A stretch of DNA of 64,000 bases from Firmicutes bacterium UBA2116 (GTDB lineage: Bacteria > Bacillota > Clostridia > Tissierellales > Sedimentibacteraceae). The translations under genes and the position numbers were made by a program. Within the stretch, counting starts at the first letter, position 1. Every line of letters starts with the position of its first letter. Location of the stretch: assembly GCA_002331025.1 (NCBI GenBank), contig DCYG01000016.1, forward strand, positions 16,797 to 80,796. The letters are read 5' to 3'. The notes beneath the pieces are model-generated. The model was not told the DNA's origin, made no database searches, and saw only the letters and a list, made by a program, of their open reading frames with translations. This document shows positions 16,911 to 26,955 of this stretch, in pieces.

Positions 16911-18590
16911 ATGTTTAATGGAGAAGAACTTTCAAAAATAAAGCAAAACCGAGAAAGTTGGGAAGAAAAAGTGTTGAATAAATCGTTAGCAAAAGCTCCG
17001 GAATCAAAGCAAGAATTTAAATCCGTATCAGGAGCGGTTGTTAACAGGTTATATACTCCCGAAGATATAGCAGACATAGATTATGAAACAGAAATCGGTT
17101 ACCCGGGTCAATATCCCTTTACAAGAGGGTATCAACCTACTATGTACAGAGGTAAACCGTGGACTATGAGAATGTATGCCGGTTTTGCAACTGCGGAAGA
17201 ATCAAATGAAAGATATAAATACCTGGTAAGCCAGGGATCGACAGGTCTTTCTGTCGCATTTGATTTACCTACACAAATAGGTTATGATTCTGACCACGCT
17301 TTAGCTCAAGGCGAAGTTGGCAAGGTTGGAGTTGCAATTGATTCACTTAAAGACATGGAAATACTTTTCAACGGAATACCATTGGATAAAGTAAGTACAT
17401 CTATGACAATAAATGCACCTGCGGCAGTCTTGCTTGCTATGTACATTGCCGTAGCTGAAAAACAAGGTGTACCTGCAGATCAATTAAGAGGAACAATACA
17501 AAATGATATATTAAAGGAATACATAGCAAGAGGAACATACATTTACCCTACAGAACCATCTATGAGATTAATAACCAATATATTTGAATACTGTTCAAAA
17601 GAAGTTCCGAAATGGAATACAATAAGTATATCCGGTTATCACATCAGAGAAGCAGGTTCAACAGCCGCACAGGAAGTCGGATTTACATTAGCCGACGGCA
17701 TAGCTTACGTAGAAGCAGCTATAAATGCGGGACTTGACGTTGATACATTTGCACCGAGGTTATCATTTTTCTTTAATTCTCATAACGATTTATTCGAAGA
17801 GGTTGCAAAATTCAGAGCAGCAAGAAGATTATGGGCAAAAATAATGAAGGACAGATTCAAAGCTAAAAGCGAAAAATCAATGATGCTTAAATTTCACACT
17901 CAGACTGCCGGTTGCACATTAACGGCACAGCAGCCTGACAACAACATCATAAGAGTTGCAATGCAGGCATTGGCTGCAGTTCTTGGCGGAACACAGTCGC
18001 TGCACACTAACTCAAGAGATGAAGCTTTGGCGCTTCCTACAACAGAATCAGTTACGATAGCACTCAGAACACAGCAAATATTAGCGAGCGAAACAGGGGT
18101 AACCAATACTGTTGACCCATTGGCAGGCTCATATTTTATAGAAGCTAAAACAAAAGAAATCGAAGAAAAAGCATTGGAATACATAACAAAAATAGATGAA
18201 TTAGGCGGGGCTGCAAGGGCAATCGACCTTGGATACATCCAAAAAGAAATTTCTGATTCTGCTTTCAACTATCAAATGGAAATTGAGTCACTTGAAAGAA
18301 TAGTTGTCGGCGTCAACAAATACAAGGTTGAGGAAGAATCTCCAAAAGGATTGTTGAGGGTAGACCCGATAGTTGCAGAAATGCAAAAAAAGAAAATTTC
18401 TGATGTGAAAGCAAGCAGAAGCAACGAAGCAATTCAAGAAAAATTAAACAACTTAAGAAAAGCTTGCCAGGGTACTGAAAATGTAATGCCTCATATTTTA
18501 GACGCAGTAAAAGAATATGCAACATTAGGTGAAATATGTGATGTTATGAGGGAAGTATTCGGAGAATATGAGCAAGCGGTATTACTCTAA
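16911..18590 (+). CDS. Methylmalonyl-CoA mutase, catalytic (N-terminal) subunit
   Basis: A 559-aa acyl-CoA mutase large chain, the CoA-binding TIM barrel without the cobalamin domain, which the next gene supplies. Typical stretches are [57 protein letters not shown] and [21 protein letters not shown] (here [17 protein letters not shown]). It interconverts succinyl-CoA and (R)-methylmalonyl-CoA by a radical mechanism. The neighbouring MeaB chaperone and epimerase favour methylmalonyl-CoA over isobutyryl- or hydroxyisobutyryl-CoA mutase. ATAGGAGG precedes the ATG. Confidence 0.92.
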   Translation: MFNGEELSKIKQNRESWEEKVLNKSLAKAPESKQEFKSVSGAVVNRLYTPEDIADIDYETEIGYPGQYPFTRGYQPTMYRGKPWTMRMYAGFATAEESNERYKYLVSQGSTGLSVAFDLPTQIGYDSDHALAQGEVGKVGVAIDSLKDMEILFNGIPLDKVSTSMTINAPAAVLLAMYIAVAEKQGVPADQLRGTIQNDILKEYIARGTYIYPTEPSMRLITNIFEYCSKEVPKWNTISISGYHIREAGSTAAQEVGFTLADGIAYVEAAINAGLDVDTFAPRLSFFFNSHNDLFEEVAKFRAARRLWAKIMKDRFKAKSEKSMMLKFHTQTAGCTLTAQQPDNNIIRVAMQALAAVLGGTQSLHTNSRDEALALPTTESVTIALRTQQILASETGVTNTVDPLAGSYFIEAKTKEIEEKALEYITKIDELGGAARAIDLGYIQKEISDSAFNYQMEIESLERIVVGVNKYKVEEESPKGLLRVDPIVAEMQKKKISDVKASRSNEAIQEKLNNLRKACQGTENVMPHILDAVKEYATLGEICDVMREVFGEYEQAVLL

Positions 18591-18606
18591 TTTGTAGGAG
18601 GAAAAT

Positions 18607-18999
18607 ATGAAGCCAATAAGAGTTTTAATAGCTAAACCGGGTCTCGATGGTCATGACAGAGGAGCAAAATTAATAGCAAGAGCACTTAGAGATGCAGGAA
18701 TGGAAGTTATATACACAGGACTTAGACAAACACCTGAGCAAATTGTTGCCGCGGCTGTTCAAGAGGACGTTGATGTTATAGGTATGAGCTTGCTGTCGGG
18801 CGCTCACAACTATTTGTTTCCGAGAGTAGTTGAATTGTTAAAGGAACAGGATGCTGACGATATTTTGATAGTTGGCGGCGGAGTTATCCCCGATGATGAT
18901 ATACCGGCACTGAAAGAAGCAGGTATTGCAGAGATATTTACACCGGGAACAACAACCACACAGATGATAGAATTCATAAAAACAAACATAAAGCAATAG
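18607..18999 (+). CDS. Methylmalonyl-CoA mutase, cobalamin-binding subunit
   Basis: A 130-aa B12-binding domain. The cobalt-ligand motif DGHDRG (DxHxxG, His16) is followed by [11 protein letters not shown] and [12 protein letters not shown], the other parts of the cobalamin pocket. It corresponds to the C-terminal domain of single-chain mutases and complexes with the preceding subunit. AGGAGG is six bases before the ATG, 16 nt after the catalytic gene. Confidence 0.94.
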   Translation: MKPIRVLIAKPGLDGHDRGAKLIARALRDAGMEVIYTGLRQTPEQIVAAAVQEDVDVIGMSLLSGAHNYLFPRVVELLKEQDADDILIVGGGVIPDDDIPALKEAGIAEIFTPGTTTTQMIEFIKTNIKQ

Positions 19000-19019
19000 A
19001 TAAGCAACGAGGTGATTTA

Positions 19020-19967
19020 GTGGAAAATTTAATTCAGCTGAGCTTAAAGGGTAACAAAAGAGCGTGCGCTAAGCTTATAACCTTAGTTGAAAATTACCCC
19101 GAGGAAGCTGAAAAAGTATTGAAAGAAATACATCAACATACCGGAAAAGCTCACGTAATAGGAATTACCGGGCCTCCGGGAGCAGGAAAAAGCACATTGA
19201 CCGATAAGTTGACAAAAGGTCTTGTGGATCAGGGATACAAGGTCGGCATAATAGCCATTGACCCTACAAGTCCTTACTCGGGTGGTTCGATACTGGGAGA
19301 CAGAATAAGAATGCAGGATTTGGCCTTAAATCCCAACGTATTTATCAGGAGCATGGGAACCAGAGGATATCTTGGCGGTCTTTCAAAATACACAAAAAAT
19401 GCTCTGAAAGTTCTTGATGCCGCAGGGTATGATTATATTATCATAGAAACTGTAGGTGTTGGTCAATCTGAAGTTGATATAGTTAAAACAGCAGATACAA
19501 TTCTTATGATTATGGTACCGGGCTTAGGTGATGATATCCAGTCCATAAAAGCAGGTATAATGGAAATAGGAGATATTTTCGTTATAAATAAAAGTGATTT
19601 ATTTGGTGCTGACAGAACTGCGACTGAGGTTAACATGATGCTTGATTTGAGCATGAATATGGATAGAAGACCACCTGTAATTAAGGTTATTGCTTCTAAA
19701 AATGAAGGTATAGATAATTTAATAGCCGAAATAAAAAGTCACATTGATTATTTGAAGGAAAGCGGCAGACTTATTGAAAGAAGAACGAAAAATCTTAAGC
19801 TTGAGGTTGTAGAACTGATTGAGTCAGAACTGAGAAAAATAGTTATTACTCATACCGACAGTGAAAACCGTTTAGACAAGGAAGTAATCAATATACTCAA
19901 TAAAGAAAAAAACATGTACGAAGTTCGTGACGAATTTTTAGGAGGTATAAATGGTAAAAAAGATTGA
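19020..19967 (+). CDS. meaB: Methylmalonyl-CoA mutase-associated GTPase MeaB
   Basis: A 315-aa G3E-family GTPase that loads and protects adenosylcobalamin on the mutase. It has Walker A GITGPPGAGKSTLTDKL near residue 50, a conserved DPTSPYSGGSILGDR switch region, the ETVGVGQSEVDI motif and the guanine-specifying NKSD. It starts with GTG (19020) after GAGGTG. The 3' end overlaps the epimerase gene by 17 nt. Confidence 0.93.
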   Translation: MENLIQLSLKGNKRACAKLITLVENYPEEAEKVLKEIHQHTGKAHVIGITGPPGAGKSTLTDKLTKGLVDQGYKVGIIAIDPTSPYSGGSILGDRIRMQDLALNPNVFIRSMGTRGYLGGLSKYTKNALKVLDAAGYDYIIIETVGVGQSEVDIVKTADTILMIMVPGLGDDIQSIKAGIMEIGDIFVINKSDLFGADRTATEVNMMLDLSMNMDRRPPVIKVIASKNEGIDNLIAEIKSHIDYLKESGRLIERRTKNLKLEVVELIESELRKIVITHTDSENRLDKEVINILNKEKNMYEVRDEFLGGINGKKD

Positions 19968-20352
19968 TCATATAGGAATTGCTGTTAACAGCATTGAGCA
20001 AGCGCTTAACTTTTACGAAGGTGTGCTTGGTTTGAAGGCAGCCGGTACTGAGATTGTTGAAGAACAGAAGGTTAAAGTTGCTTTTCTGCCTACCGGTGAC
20101 TCGGAGGTCGAGTTATTGGAAGCAACGTCAGAGGACAGCCCCGTAGCGAAGTATATTGCTAAAAATGGTGAAGGTATCCAGCACATAGCTTACAGAGTCG
20201 ACGATATCGAAAAAGCAATCGAAGAAATGAAGGCAAGAGGAATGAGAATGATAGATGAAACGCCTCGCTACGGTGCGGGCGGAGCTAAAATAGCTTTTTG
20301 TCACCCTAAAAGTACGGGAGGAGTTCTTGTAGAGCTCTGCCAAAGAGATTAG
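19951..20352 (+). CDS. mce: Methylmalonyl-CoA epimerase
   Basis: A 133-aa vicinal-oxygen-chelate protein: KKIDHIGIAVNSIEQALNFY at the N-terminus (metal-binding His), a second half beginning GIQHIAYRVDDIEKAI, and the closing HPKSTGGVLVELCQ with His and Glu ligands. It interconverts the S and R forms of methylmalonyl-CoA, linking propionyl-CoA carboxylation products to the mutase. Its ribosome site TTAGGAGG lies inside the end of meaB, so the four genes form one operon. Confidence 0.93.
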   Translation: MVKKIDHIGIAVNSIEQALNFYEGVLGLKAAGTEIVEEQKVKVAFLPTGDSEVELLEATSEDSPVAKYIAKNGEGIQHIAYRVDDIEKAIEEMKARGMRMIDETPRYGAGGAKIAFCHPKSTGGVLVELCQRD

Positions 20353-20416
20353 TCTGCTGAAAAAGTATATTTCCGGTACTGTCATTGCTATGAATAAGCG
20401 TAAATCATGCGCTTGT

Positions 20417-20487
20417 GTCATTCCGAACGTCAGTGAGGAATCTCAGGTTTTGAAATTCTTGGATCCCCAGTCTCACTCAGGGTGATA
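20417..20487. repeat. Dispersed repeat family A (copy 3, divergent)
   Basis: GTCATTCCGAACGTCAGTGA then GGAATCTC, and the opposed GGATCCCCAGTCTCACTC then AGGGTGATAA. It lies between mce and the convergent regulator gene. Confidence 0.6.
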
Positions 20488-20504
20488 AAAACGGAGAGTC
20501 AATT

Positions 20505-20531
20505 AAAAAAGTTGCGTGCAGCAACTTTTTT
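20505..20531. terminator. Bidirectional terminator between mce and the sigma-54 activator gene
   Basis: AAAAAAGTTGC/GCAACTTTTTT, perfect 11-bp stem with a 5-nt loop and T tracts in both directions. It overlaps the last two bases of the regulator frame. Confidence 0.85.
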
Positions 20532-22473
20532 AATGCTCCTGTTTTATATCGGACAATTTTTTCCAAAGCGTTGTCCTGCTTATATTAAGTGACTTGCAAA
20601 TTGATGAGCGATTGCCGTCATATTTATCCATGTACCATTTTATTATACTTTTTTCCATTGATTCGAGAGTATCCGGATTTAAAACAATCAAATTATCCAA
20701 ATTGTCTTTTTGTTTTTCCGGAGCAACCGATTCATTGGAAATTAAATTTATTTCGCTTTTTACTATATCATCTGTAGTAAGTATTTCACTGTCTGATAAT
20801 ATAACTATTCTCATAAGATAATTTACAAGCTCTCTTATGTTTCCGCTCCAGTTATGATTTTGAAAGGCCTGTATAAAGTCCCTGCTGCATGATTTAATAT
20901 TTTTATTGTATCTGGCACTGAACAATGACAAATAGTGCTCCAACAATAAAGGTATATCATCCTTCCTTTTATTCAGAGGAGGTATTGATATGTTTAAAAC
21001 ATTGAGCCGGTAATATAAATCGTGCCTGAATGTGCCGTTCTCCACAGCGTTTTTCAAATTTGAATTTGTGGCAGCTATTACCCTTATGCTTATGGGAATC
21101 ATTTTGGTGCCGCCGACACGCATTACCTGACGTTCCTGCAATACTCTGAGCAATTGTACCTGTACACTTAATGGAAGTAATCCCAATTCATCCAGAAATA
21201 ACGTTCCGTTGTGTGCAAGCTCAAACAGCCCCGGTTTACCGCCTGCCTTGGCCCCGGTAAATGAGCCCTCTTCATAACCAAAAAGTTCACTCTCCAGCAG
21301 ATTTTGAGATAATGCCGCACAATTGATTGCAACAAATGGTTGATTTTTTCTGCTGGAAGAATTGTGAATACTTTGAGCGAACAATTCCTTTCCCGTGCCG
21401 CTTTCCCCGGTTATAAGAATTGTACTTTCGGTATTAGCGTATTGTTTTGCTTTATTTATACAATTTTTCATTTCAACAGAAACAGTAGTAGCTTCAAGAT
21501 CCTTAAATGTCATGTATGCGTGCATGCCTTTGCTTATATTTTGACGACGTACGTTTTGATCCAATCTGGATATGAAAGAGCTTTTTTGAAAAATCAATAC
21601 CGTACCCATGTACGATTCTTTAGCAAACAAGGGTGTTGAACGCAATAATATTTTATTACCGGAAAAATTAATTTCCTTTCCAAGCTCATTTTTCTTTTTA
21701 TTTATAATTTCCAACAGATTATGCTTGCTTATAAAATTGCTGATTGGTTGACCCGCTATATCCTGATTATCATTTAAAAGCAAAAGTTTCTTTCCTGTAT
21801 TGTTTATAAGTGTTATTACATTCCTTTCGTTTAGATAGATTACTCCGTCCGGCATTTCATTAATAAAGGTTATTAACTGTCTTTCGTGCATGATCTGTCT
21901 TTCCTGCGCATATTTTATCAGGGATGCCTTGGAGAGAATTTCTTTCATGGCATAATTGCTTGTGCTGTACATCACGGAAGCGATTCCTAATTTTTTGCAG
22001 ATGTTTTCTATATAGCTGTAACCGCATACGACCACTTCATTTTTATCTTTGTAGGCATCATAGACACATTGCTCGATTTCCGAGTGATTATTATAATAAT
22101 ATTCTTTTAAGTTGATATTAAATACATCAATTATGTTTGAAAAATTCTCTGTAATACTTTTGTCATAGTGAATAAAGGCAATATTTTTCGATGTTTTCAT
22201 TGCTTCCATAATAGAAGTTATTATATCAAACGGGGTGGAATCGGCTTCCAGTACGGGTATGTCCGTGATTTTACGGATCATCTTTGCTGTTGCTCCACGG
22301 CTTACAATTATGGAAATAGGAAATTCCTTTATGTACTTAGCAACAATATCAACAGCTTCCTCCAACGCATTTTCTATTAAAATAAAATCTGTAAAGCCTA
22401 ATTCTTTTGTTGTGTTATACACCATTTGAGTGAATTGTTTGTTAGGCGAAGTAATAATATATTTTGGAATCAT
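20530..22473 (-). CDS. Sigma-54-dependent activator with PrpR-type sensor domain
   Basis: A 647-aa enhancer-binding protein. Residues 1-190 match the PrpR N-terminal sensor domain (VSRGATAKMIRKITDIPVLE), about 200-300 a PAS domain, 325-560 the AAA+ core with GESGTGKELFAQSIH (Walker A), GYEEGSFTGA (GAFTGA loop with Ser at the second position) and GTLFLDELGLLP (Walker B), and the last 45 residues a Fis-type HTH (NRSSICKSLNISRTTLWKKL). It is divergent from an operon that starts with a consensus sigma-54 promoter, its likely target. The ligand is unknown; PrpR domains usually sense small organic acids. Confidence 0.92.
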   Translation of the reverse strand: MIPKYIITSPNKQFTQMVYNTTKELGFTDFILIENALEEAVDIVAKYIKEFPISIIVSRGATAKMIRKITDIPVLEADSTPFDIITSIMEAMKTSKNIAFIHYDKSITENFSNIIDVFNINLKEYYYNNHSEIEQCVYDAYKDKNEVVVCGYSYIENICKKLGIASVMYSTSNYAMKEILSKASLIKYAQERQIMHERQLITFINEMPDGVIYLNERNVITLINNTGKKLLLLNDNQDIAGQPISNFISKHNLLEIINKKKNELGKEINFSGNKILLRSTPLFAKESYMGTVLIFQKSSFISRLDQNVRRQNISKGMHAYMTFKDLEATTVSVEMKNCINKAKQYANTESTILITGESGTGKELFAQSIHNSSSRKNQPFVAINCAALSQNLLESELFGYEEGSFTGAKAGGKPGLFELAHNGTLFLDELGLLPLSVQVQLLRVLQERQVMRVGGTKMIPISIRVIAATNSNLKNAVENGTFRHDLYYRLNVLNISIPPLNKRKDDIPLLLEHYLSLFSARYNKNIKSCSRDFIQAFQNHNWSGNIRELVNYLMRIVILSDSEILTTDDIVKSEINLISNESVAPEKQKDNLDNLIVLNPDTLESMEKSIIKWYMDKYDGNRSSICKSLNISRTTLWKKLSDIKQEH

Positions 22474-22509
22474 ATAACGCTCCTATGTATTAAGTTAAGA
22501 AAACGAACC

Positions 22510-22551
22510 ATGTTAATATAGTGAACGTAAATATGTTCACTATATTAACAT
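22510..22551. promoter_or_regulatory. 17-bp perfect palindrome, predicted activator (UAS) site
   Basis: ATGTTAATATAGTGAAC / GTTCACTATATTAACAT with an 8-nt centre, in the divergent gap between activator gene and operon. It ends 46 bp before the -24 element, a normal distance for a sigma-54 enhancer site, and probably also lies in the activator gene's own control region. Confidence 0.75.
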
Positions 22552-22597
22552 TATAAAATTAATCCTTTTAAAATGCAACAAAAAATGAGATTATTTT

Positions 22598-22616
22598 TTG
22601 GCATGACTTTTGCTAA
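22598..22616 (+). promoter_or_regulatory. Sigma-54 (-24/-12) promoter
   Basis: TTGGCATG-ACTT-TTGCTAA. The GG and GC dinucleotides are exactly 10 nt apart, matching TTGGCAC-N5-TTGC. It reads toward the hydrolase operon starting at 22798. Confidence 0.85.
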
Positions 22617-22663
22617 TATATTATAAAAAGTATATAAAGGTGAAAGAATATATTCCAAGGCAT

Positions 22664-22691
22664 GTCATCCTGAGGGATAGCGAAGGATCTA
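22664..22691 (+). repeat. Dispersed repeat family A (copy 4, half unit)
   Basis: GTCATCCTGAGGGATAGCGA then AGGATCT, a single arm in the leader between the sigma-54 promoter and the first gene. Confidence 0.55.
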
Positions 22692-22797
22692 ATCTTTCAG
22701 GCTACGTCTTCAGAATCACATGAGCAGTGATTCATAGCAATGGAACAACTTAAAACCAAATCTAGAAATAAATATTTAAAATTACATGGAGGATTTT

Positions 22798-23985
22798 ATG
22801 GGAGAGAAATTAATTCCAATGATTGAAAATGAAGTTGTTAAACTTACACAAGAGCTTATCAGAATTCCCAGCCACAAGCATACGGAAAACAGGGAATCTG
22901 CTGTTGCTGAATTTATTTACAATTATTGTAAGGATAACGGACTTGAGGTGAAGTATCAGGACGTAGAGGGGTTAAGAAGAAATGTAATAGCTAAGCTGAG
23001 AGGAACCGGAACCGGAAAAACCTTGATTCTTAACGGTCATATTGATACAGTTCCTCCATATGAGATGAATTTTGACCCTTTCAGCGCAGATATTGTTGAC
23101 GGCTATGTTCAGGGAAGAGGTGCTAATGATATGAAGGGTGCCGTGGCTTGTATGATTACTGCAATGCTTAATATAAAAAAAGAAGGAAAGTTGTTAGGCG
23201 GAGATATAATACTTACTGCTGCGGTAGGAGAAGAAGAGAAGAGTGACGGTACAGAATACGTTGTGAAAAGCGGTATCAAGGCTGATGGTGCAATAGTTGG
23301 AGAACCTTCAAACTACGGCTATGCTTTAGGACATAGAGGGCTTGAATGGCTTGAAATAAAAATAGAAGGTAAAATAGCGCACGGCGGAATCCCGGAGCTT
23401 GGAATTAATGCAATTTCCAAGGCAGCAAAGCTTATAAGAAAAATTGAAGATGAGCTTATGCCTAAGCTGAAATTAAGACAAAATGAATGGATGGGACCTT
23501 CTGTTATGAATTTCGGATTCATAAAAGGGGGTACACAGCCAAGCTCGGTTGCTGACAGCTGTGTCATCCAAATTGACAGAAGGTATTTGCCTGAAGAAAA
23601 TGTTGAAAGTGTCATTAAAGAATATCAGGATATTATAGATACAATCAGCAAGGAAGATCCTGAATTTAAGGCGGAAATAATAAGAATGGATTCAAATTTA
23701 ATGGATGAATTTGATCATGCACCGCTTATTGCACAACCGAATTCCGATATTGCTGAAACAGTCTACGATGTATTAAAGGATTTCAATAAAAAAGAGCCGA
23801 ACATAGAGAAAAGAAGAGGATGGACGGATGCGGGTGTTCTTTCTACATACGGAAAGATACCTACGGTTGTTACCGGCCCCGGTGATTTGAAATATTCTCA
23901 TGCAAAGGATGAAAAAATTCCGGTAATTGATTTGATTAATTACGTAGAAATTTATACGAAAATTGCAAAAAAGTTTTGCAATTAA
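22798..23985 (+). CDS. M20-family metallohydrolase (YgeY/ArgE/DapE-like)
   Basis: A 395-aa predicted amidohydrolase or peptidase of the M20 family. Zinc-site motifs are present: LNGHIDTVPP, GRGANDMKGAVACM, AVGEEEKSDGTE, IVGEPSNYGYALGHRGLEW and a late GPGDLKYSHAKDE. It would remove acyl groups from, or cleave, small N-substituted amino acids. It heads the sigma-54-dependent operon with a D-aminoacylase-like enzyme, a transporter and a CoA transferase. ATG 22798 has GGAGG five bases ahead; an in-frame ATG at 22786 overlaps that site. Confidence 0.88.
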   Translation: MGEKLIPMIENEVVKLTQELIRIPSHKHTENRESAVAEFIYNYCKDNGLEVKYQDVEGLRRNVIAKLRGTGTGKTLILNGHIDTVPPYEMNFDPFSADIVDGYVQGRGANDMKGAVACMITAMLNIKKEGKLLGGDIILTAAVGEEEKSDGTEYVVKSGIKADGAIVGEPSNYGYALGHRGLEWLEIKIEGKIAHGGIPELGINAISKAAKLIRKIEDELMPKLKLRQNEWMGPSVMNFGFIKGGTQPSSVADSCVIQIDRRYLPEENVESVIKEYQDIIDTISKEDPEFKAEIIRMDSNLMDEFDHAPLIAQPNSDIAETVYDVLKDFNKKEPNIEKRRGWTDAGVLSTYGKIPTVVTGPGDLKYSHAKDEKIPVIDLINYVEIYTKIAKKFCN

Positions 23986-24026
23986 ATTAAAATTATTGTA
24001 TAATTATGAACTTAAGGAGGGTCGGT

Positions 24027-25394
24027 ATGTTAGATGTTAAAATAGTAAACGGGAAGATTATTGATATTGAAAACAGAAGGATTACAGAGGGAGATATTGG
24101 CATAAATGAGGGAAAAATAGCAGAAATAGGAAGTGTGTCTTCAGAAGCGAAAGAGGTTATTGATGCAAAAGGTAACTATATTTCGCCGGGTTTTGTAGAT
24201 ATTCATATGCACGAAGAGGATTTCTCTCTTACAAAAAAACAGGAATACGACATTTCTGAAACCATGTTAAACATGGGTGTTACTACATGTGTTGTAGGGA
24301 ATTGTGGAAACAACAGGCAGAGCATCGACGAACTTGCGGGATTTATAAATGAAAAAGGAAATCCGGTTAACTATATGTCTTATATCGGGCATAATTATTT
24401 AAGAAATATAGCAGGTAATGAGGATATTTATAAAAAATCAACTAAAGAACAAATATCAAAGATGCAGGCTTTGGCTTACGAGGCAATAAATAATGGCGCC
24501 GTAGGCATATCATACGGATTGGAATACTGTCCCGGTATAGATACAGATGAAGCAATTGAAATTACAAAAGAGATACAAGGCAGAAAAGATTTGCTGCTGG
24601 CAGCCCATTATAGAAAGGATTCCAAATTCGCTTTAGATGCAATAAGAGAAATGGCAACGATAGGAAAAGAAACCGAAATACCATTTCAGATTTCTCATTT
24701 ATCCAGCTGCAGCGCCTTTGGCAATATGACAGAAGCACTTAATCTTATTGATGACCTAGTTAAAAGCGGTATTGATTTATCGGTTGACGCATATCCGTAT
24801 GCAGCATTCAGTACATTCATCGGCTCTGCCGTATTTGATGAGGGATGCTTTGAACTATGGAATAAAAGCTATGATTCTATAATGCTTACCGAAGACCCCT
24901 TTAAAGGTGTGTTCTGTGACAAGGAGCTTTTCGAAAAGGCAAGAAAAGAATATCCGAAAATGCTTGCTGTAGCATACGTAATGAATGAAGAAGAAATTGT
25001 TGAAGCTTTGAATCATCCTCTTGTAATGGTTGCAAGTGACGGAATTTACAGAAACCATTCGGGACACCCAAGGGGAGCAGGCACGTTTCCAAGAGTTATA
25101 GGTCATTATGTAAGAGATAAGAAGCTTATGGATTTTTATGACGCAATATATAAGATGACTTACATGCCTGCTAAAAGGTTGAACCTTCGAAAGAAAGGTC
25201 TGTTGAAAGAAGGATACGATGCGGATATAGTAATTTTTAATTATGATACAATAATTGATAAAGCGACGTTTCAGGAGCCTCAGCTGAAACCCGAAGGTAT
25301 CGATCATGTCATATTAAACGGCAGGTTAGCTGTTAAACAAGGCAATAAAATAAATAACACGCTTGGAAGATATTATAAACGTGGAGAAGCATAA
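24027..25394 (+). CDS. N-acyl-D-amino-acid deacylase family amidohydrolase
   Basis: A 455-aa amidohydrolase. It has the composite N-terminal domain (GMLDVKIVNGKIIDIENRR-type start), the metal motif GFVDIHMHEEDF, TTCVVGNCGNN (GNCG is typical of D-aminoacylase), AAHYRKDSKF, QISHLSSC and VASDGIYRNHSGHPRGAGTF near the end. It probably removes acyl groups from D-amino acids or related N-acyl compounds. AAGGAGGG lies six bases before ATG 24027; the upstream in-frame ATG at 24006 is poorly placed. It is the second gene of the sigma-54 operon. Confidence 0.85.
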   Translation: MLDVKIVNGKIIDIENRRITEGDIGINEGKIAEIGSVSSEAKEVIDAKGNYISPGFVDIHMHEEDFSLTKKQEYDISETMLNMGVTTCVVGNCGNNRQSIDELAGFINEKGNPVNYMSYIGHNYLRNIAGNEDIYKKSTKEQISKMQALAYEAINNGAVGISYGLEYCPGIDTDEAIEITKEIQGRKDLLLAAHYRKDSKFALDAIREMATIGKETEIPFQISHLSSCSAFGNMTEALNLIDDLVKSGIDLSVDAYPYAAFSTFIGSAVFDEGCFELWNKSYDSIMLTEDPFKGVFCDKELFEKARKEYPKMLAVAYVMNEEEIVEALNHPLVMVASDGIYRNHSGHPRGAGTFPRVIGHYVRDKKLMDFYDAIYKMTYMPAKRLNLRKKGLLKEGYDADIVIFNYDTIIDKATFQEPQLKPEGIDHVILNGRLAVKQGNKINNTLGRYYKRGEA

Positions 25395-25456
25395 TAACTT
25401 AAATATTAATCATTAACAATAAGGTTAATGTTGATATAAAAAATAAGGAGGACTAT

Positions 25457-26866
25457 ATGGAACAAGAGATTAAAAAGAAAAGATTTAAAGTGCCGCACAC
25501 CTATGTAATCATATTTACATTAATTATCATCACGGCAGTATTAACCTACGTAATTCCTGCAGGTCAGTATCAGAAAATGGAAATTGAAACCGAAACGGGA
25601 ACAAGAACGGTAGTTGACCCCGCTTCGTATGCAAATGTGGATTCCAACCCTGCACAAGTTTTTGATGTTTTAAAGGCATTTCCTAAGGGATTAGGAGCTG
25701 CACAAGGAATTGTATTCTTTATTTTTATAGTTGGAGGATCATTTAACGTTATAAACAAGACAGGTGCCATAGAAGCGGGGATCAGTAAAGTTGCCTTAAG
25801 CTTAAAAGGTGCAGAAGCTTTGTTGATTCCGATAATTGTTTTTATTTTCTCCGTTGGAGGAGGAACAATCGGTATGGCTGAGGAGGCCATCGTATTCGTT
25901 CCGATTGGCATCGCGTTGGCACGCTCCCTTGGATATGATGCTGTAACCGGTATGGCAATAGTTGCATTAGGGGCAGCTACTGGCTTTGTATCCGGCTTTA
26001 TGAATCCTTTTACCGTAGGAGTAGCACAAGGAATAGCAGGCATACCTATGTTTTCGGGTATTAGCTTAAGATTGGTAATCTGGGCAGCTTCTTTAATTCT
26101 TGTAATAGGTTATATTTACAGATATGCCAATAAGGTTAAAAAAGACCCTACAAAAAGTATAGTTTATGACCTTGAGCAAGAAGAAAAGGATATGAAAATT
26201 GATTTAGGCAATATAAGAAAAATGACCGGCAGAGATATATTGGTTTTATTAGTATTCTTTGGCGGAATGGGATTAATAGTATTTGGTGTATTTAAATATG
26301 GTTGGTACATTACCGAGATTGCATCTATATTCTTGGCAATGGGTATAGTGTCAGGTATTGTAGCAAGAATGAGTTTTGATGATATAGCTAAAAACTTTAT
26401 CAGTGGAGCTAAGGACATGGCAACAGGAGCATTGGTTGTCGGTTTGGCGAGAGGATTACTTGTAATAATGGAAGGAAGTATGATAATAGATACTATCGTT
26501 TACTCACTTGCTTCCGTATTGGCAGGATTGCCAAAAGCTATAAGTGCCGTAGGTATGCTTATAGTTCAATCTTTAATAAACTTTGCAATACCATCAGGTT
26601 CAGGTCAGGCTGCAACAACAATGCCAATAATGGCGCCATTGGCCGATGTTTTAGGCTTAACGAGACAAACCGCCGTATTAGCGTATCAGTTTGGTGACGG
26701 TATTTCAAACTCCATCATACCAACATCGGGAGTTCTGCTTGCAAATCTTTCCGTTGCAAAGATTAAATATGAGCAATGGTTTAAGTTTGTAGCGCCGCTT
26801 ATATTATTGTGGACTGCTGTAGCTGCCGTATTCATGGTAATTGCAGTATTGATTAACTACGCTTAA
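25457..26866 (+). CDS. YfcC-family transporter
   Basis: A 469-aa membrane protein with about eleven to twelve hydrophobic segments. It begins KKRFKVPHTYVIIFTLIIIT and has VIPAGQY, FSVGGGTIGMAEEAIVFVPI, a GATGFVSGFMNPFTVGVAQ loop and NFAIPSGSGQAATTMPIMAP, patterns of the YfcC/DcuC-like family. Members are annotated as C4-dicarboxylate or basic amino-acid carriers without firm evidence. Operon context suggests uptake of the N-acyl amino acid handled by the two upstream hydrolases. AAGGAGG precedes the ATG; a hairpin follows the stop. Confidence 0.85.
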   Translation: MEQEIKKKRFKVPHTYVIIFTLIIITAVLTYVIPAGQYQKMEIETETGTRTVVDPASYANVDSNPAQVFDVLKAFPKGLGAAQGIVFFIFIVGGSFNVINKTGAIEAGISKVALSLKGAEALLIPIIVFIFSVGGGTIGMAEEAIVFVPIGIALARSLGYDAVTGMAIVALGAATGFVSGFMNPFTVGVAQGIAGIPMFSGISLRLVIWAASLILVIGYIYRYANKVKKDPTKSIVYDLEQEEKDMKIDLGNIRKMTGRDILVLLVFFGGMGLIVFGVFKYGWYITEIASIFLAMGIVSGIVARMSFDDIAKNFISGAKDMATGALVVGLARGLLVIMEGSMIIDTIVYSLASVLAGLPKAISAVGMLIVQSLINFAIPSGSGQAATTMPIMAPLADVLGLTRQTAVLAYQFGDGISNSIIPTSGVLLANLSVAKIKYEQWFKFVAPLILLWTAVAAVFMVIAVLINYA

Positions 26867-26885
26867 GAGGATATCGAATTCATGA

Positions 26886-26923
26886 AAAAGCTCCTCGTAT
26901 GTTTATTTATGAGGAGCTTTTAT
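26886..26923 (+). terminator. Hairpin after the YfcC transporter gene
   Basis: AAAAGCTCCTC/GAGGAGCTTTT, perfect 11-bp stem with a short T run. It may attenuate rather than stop transcription into the CoA transferase gene. Confidence 0.7.
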
Positions 26924-26955
26924 ATTAATATTAGATTTAAGACAGGGAGATATAA

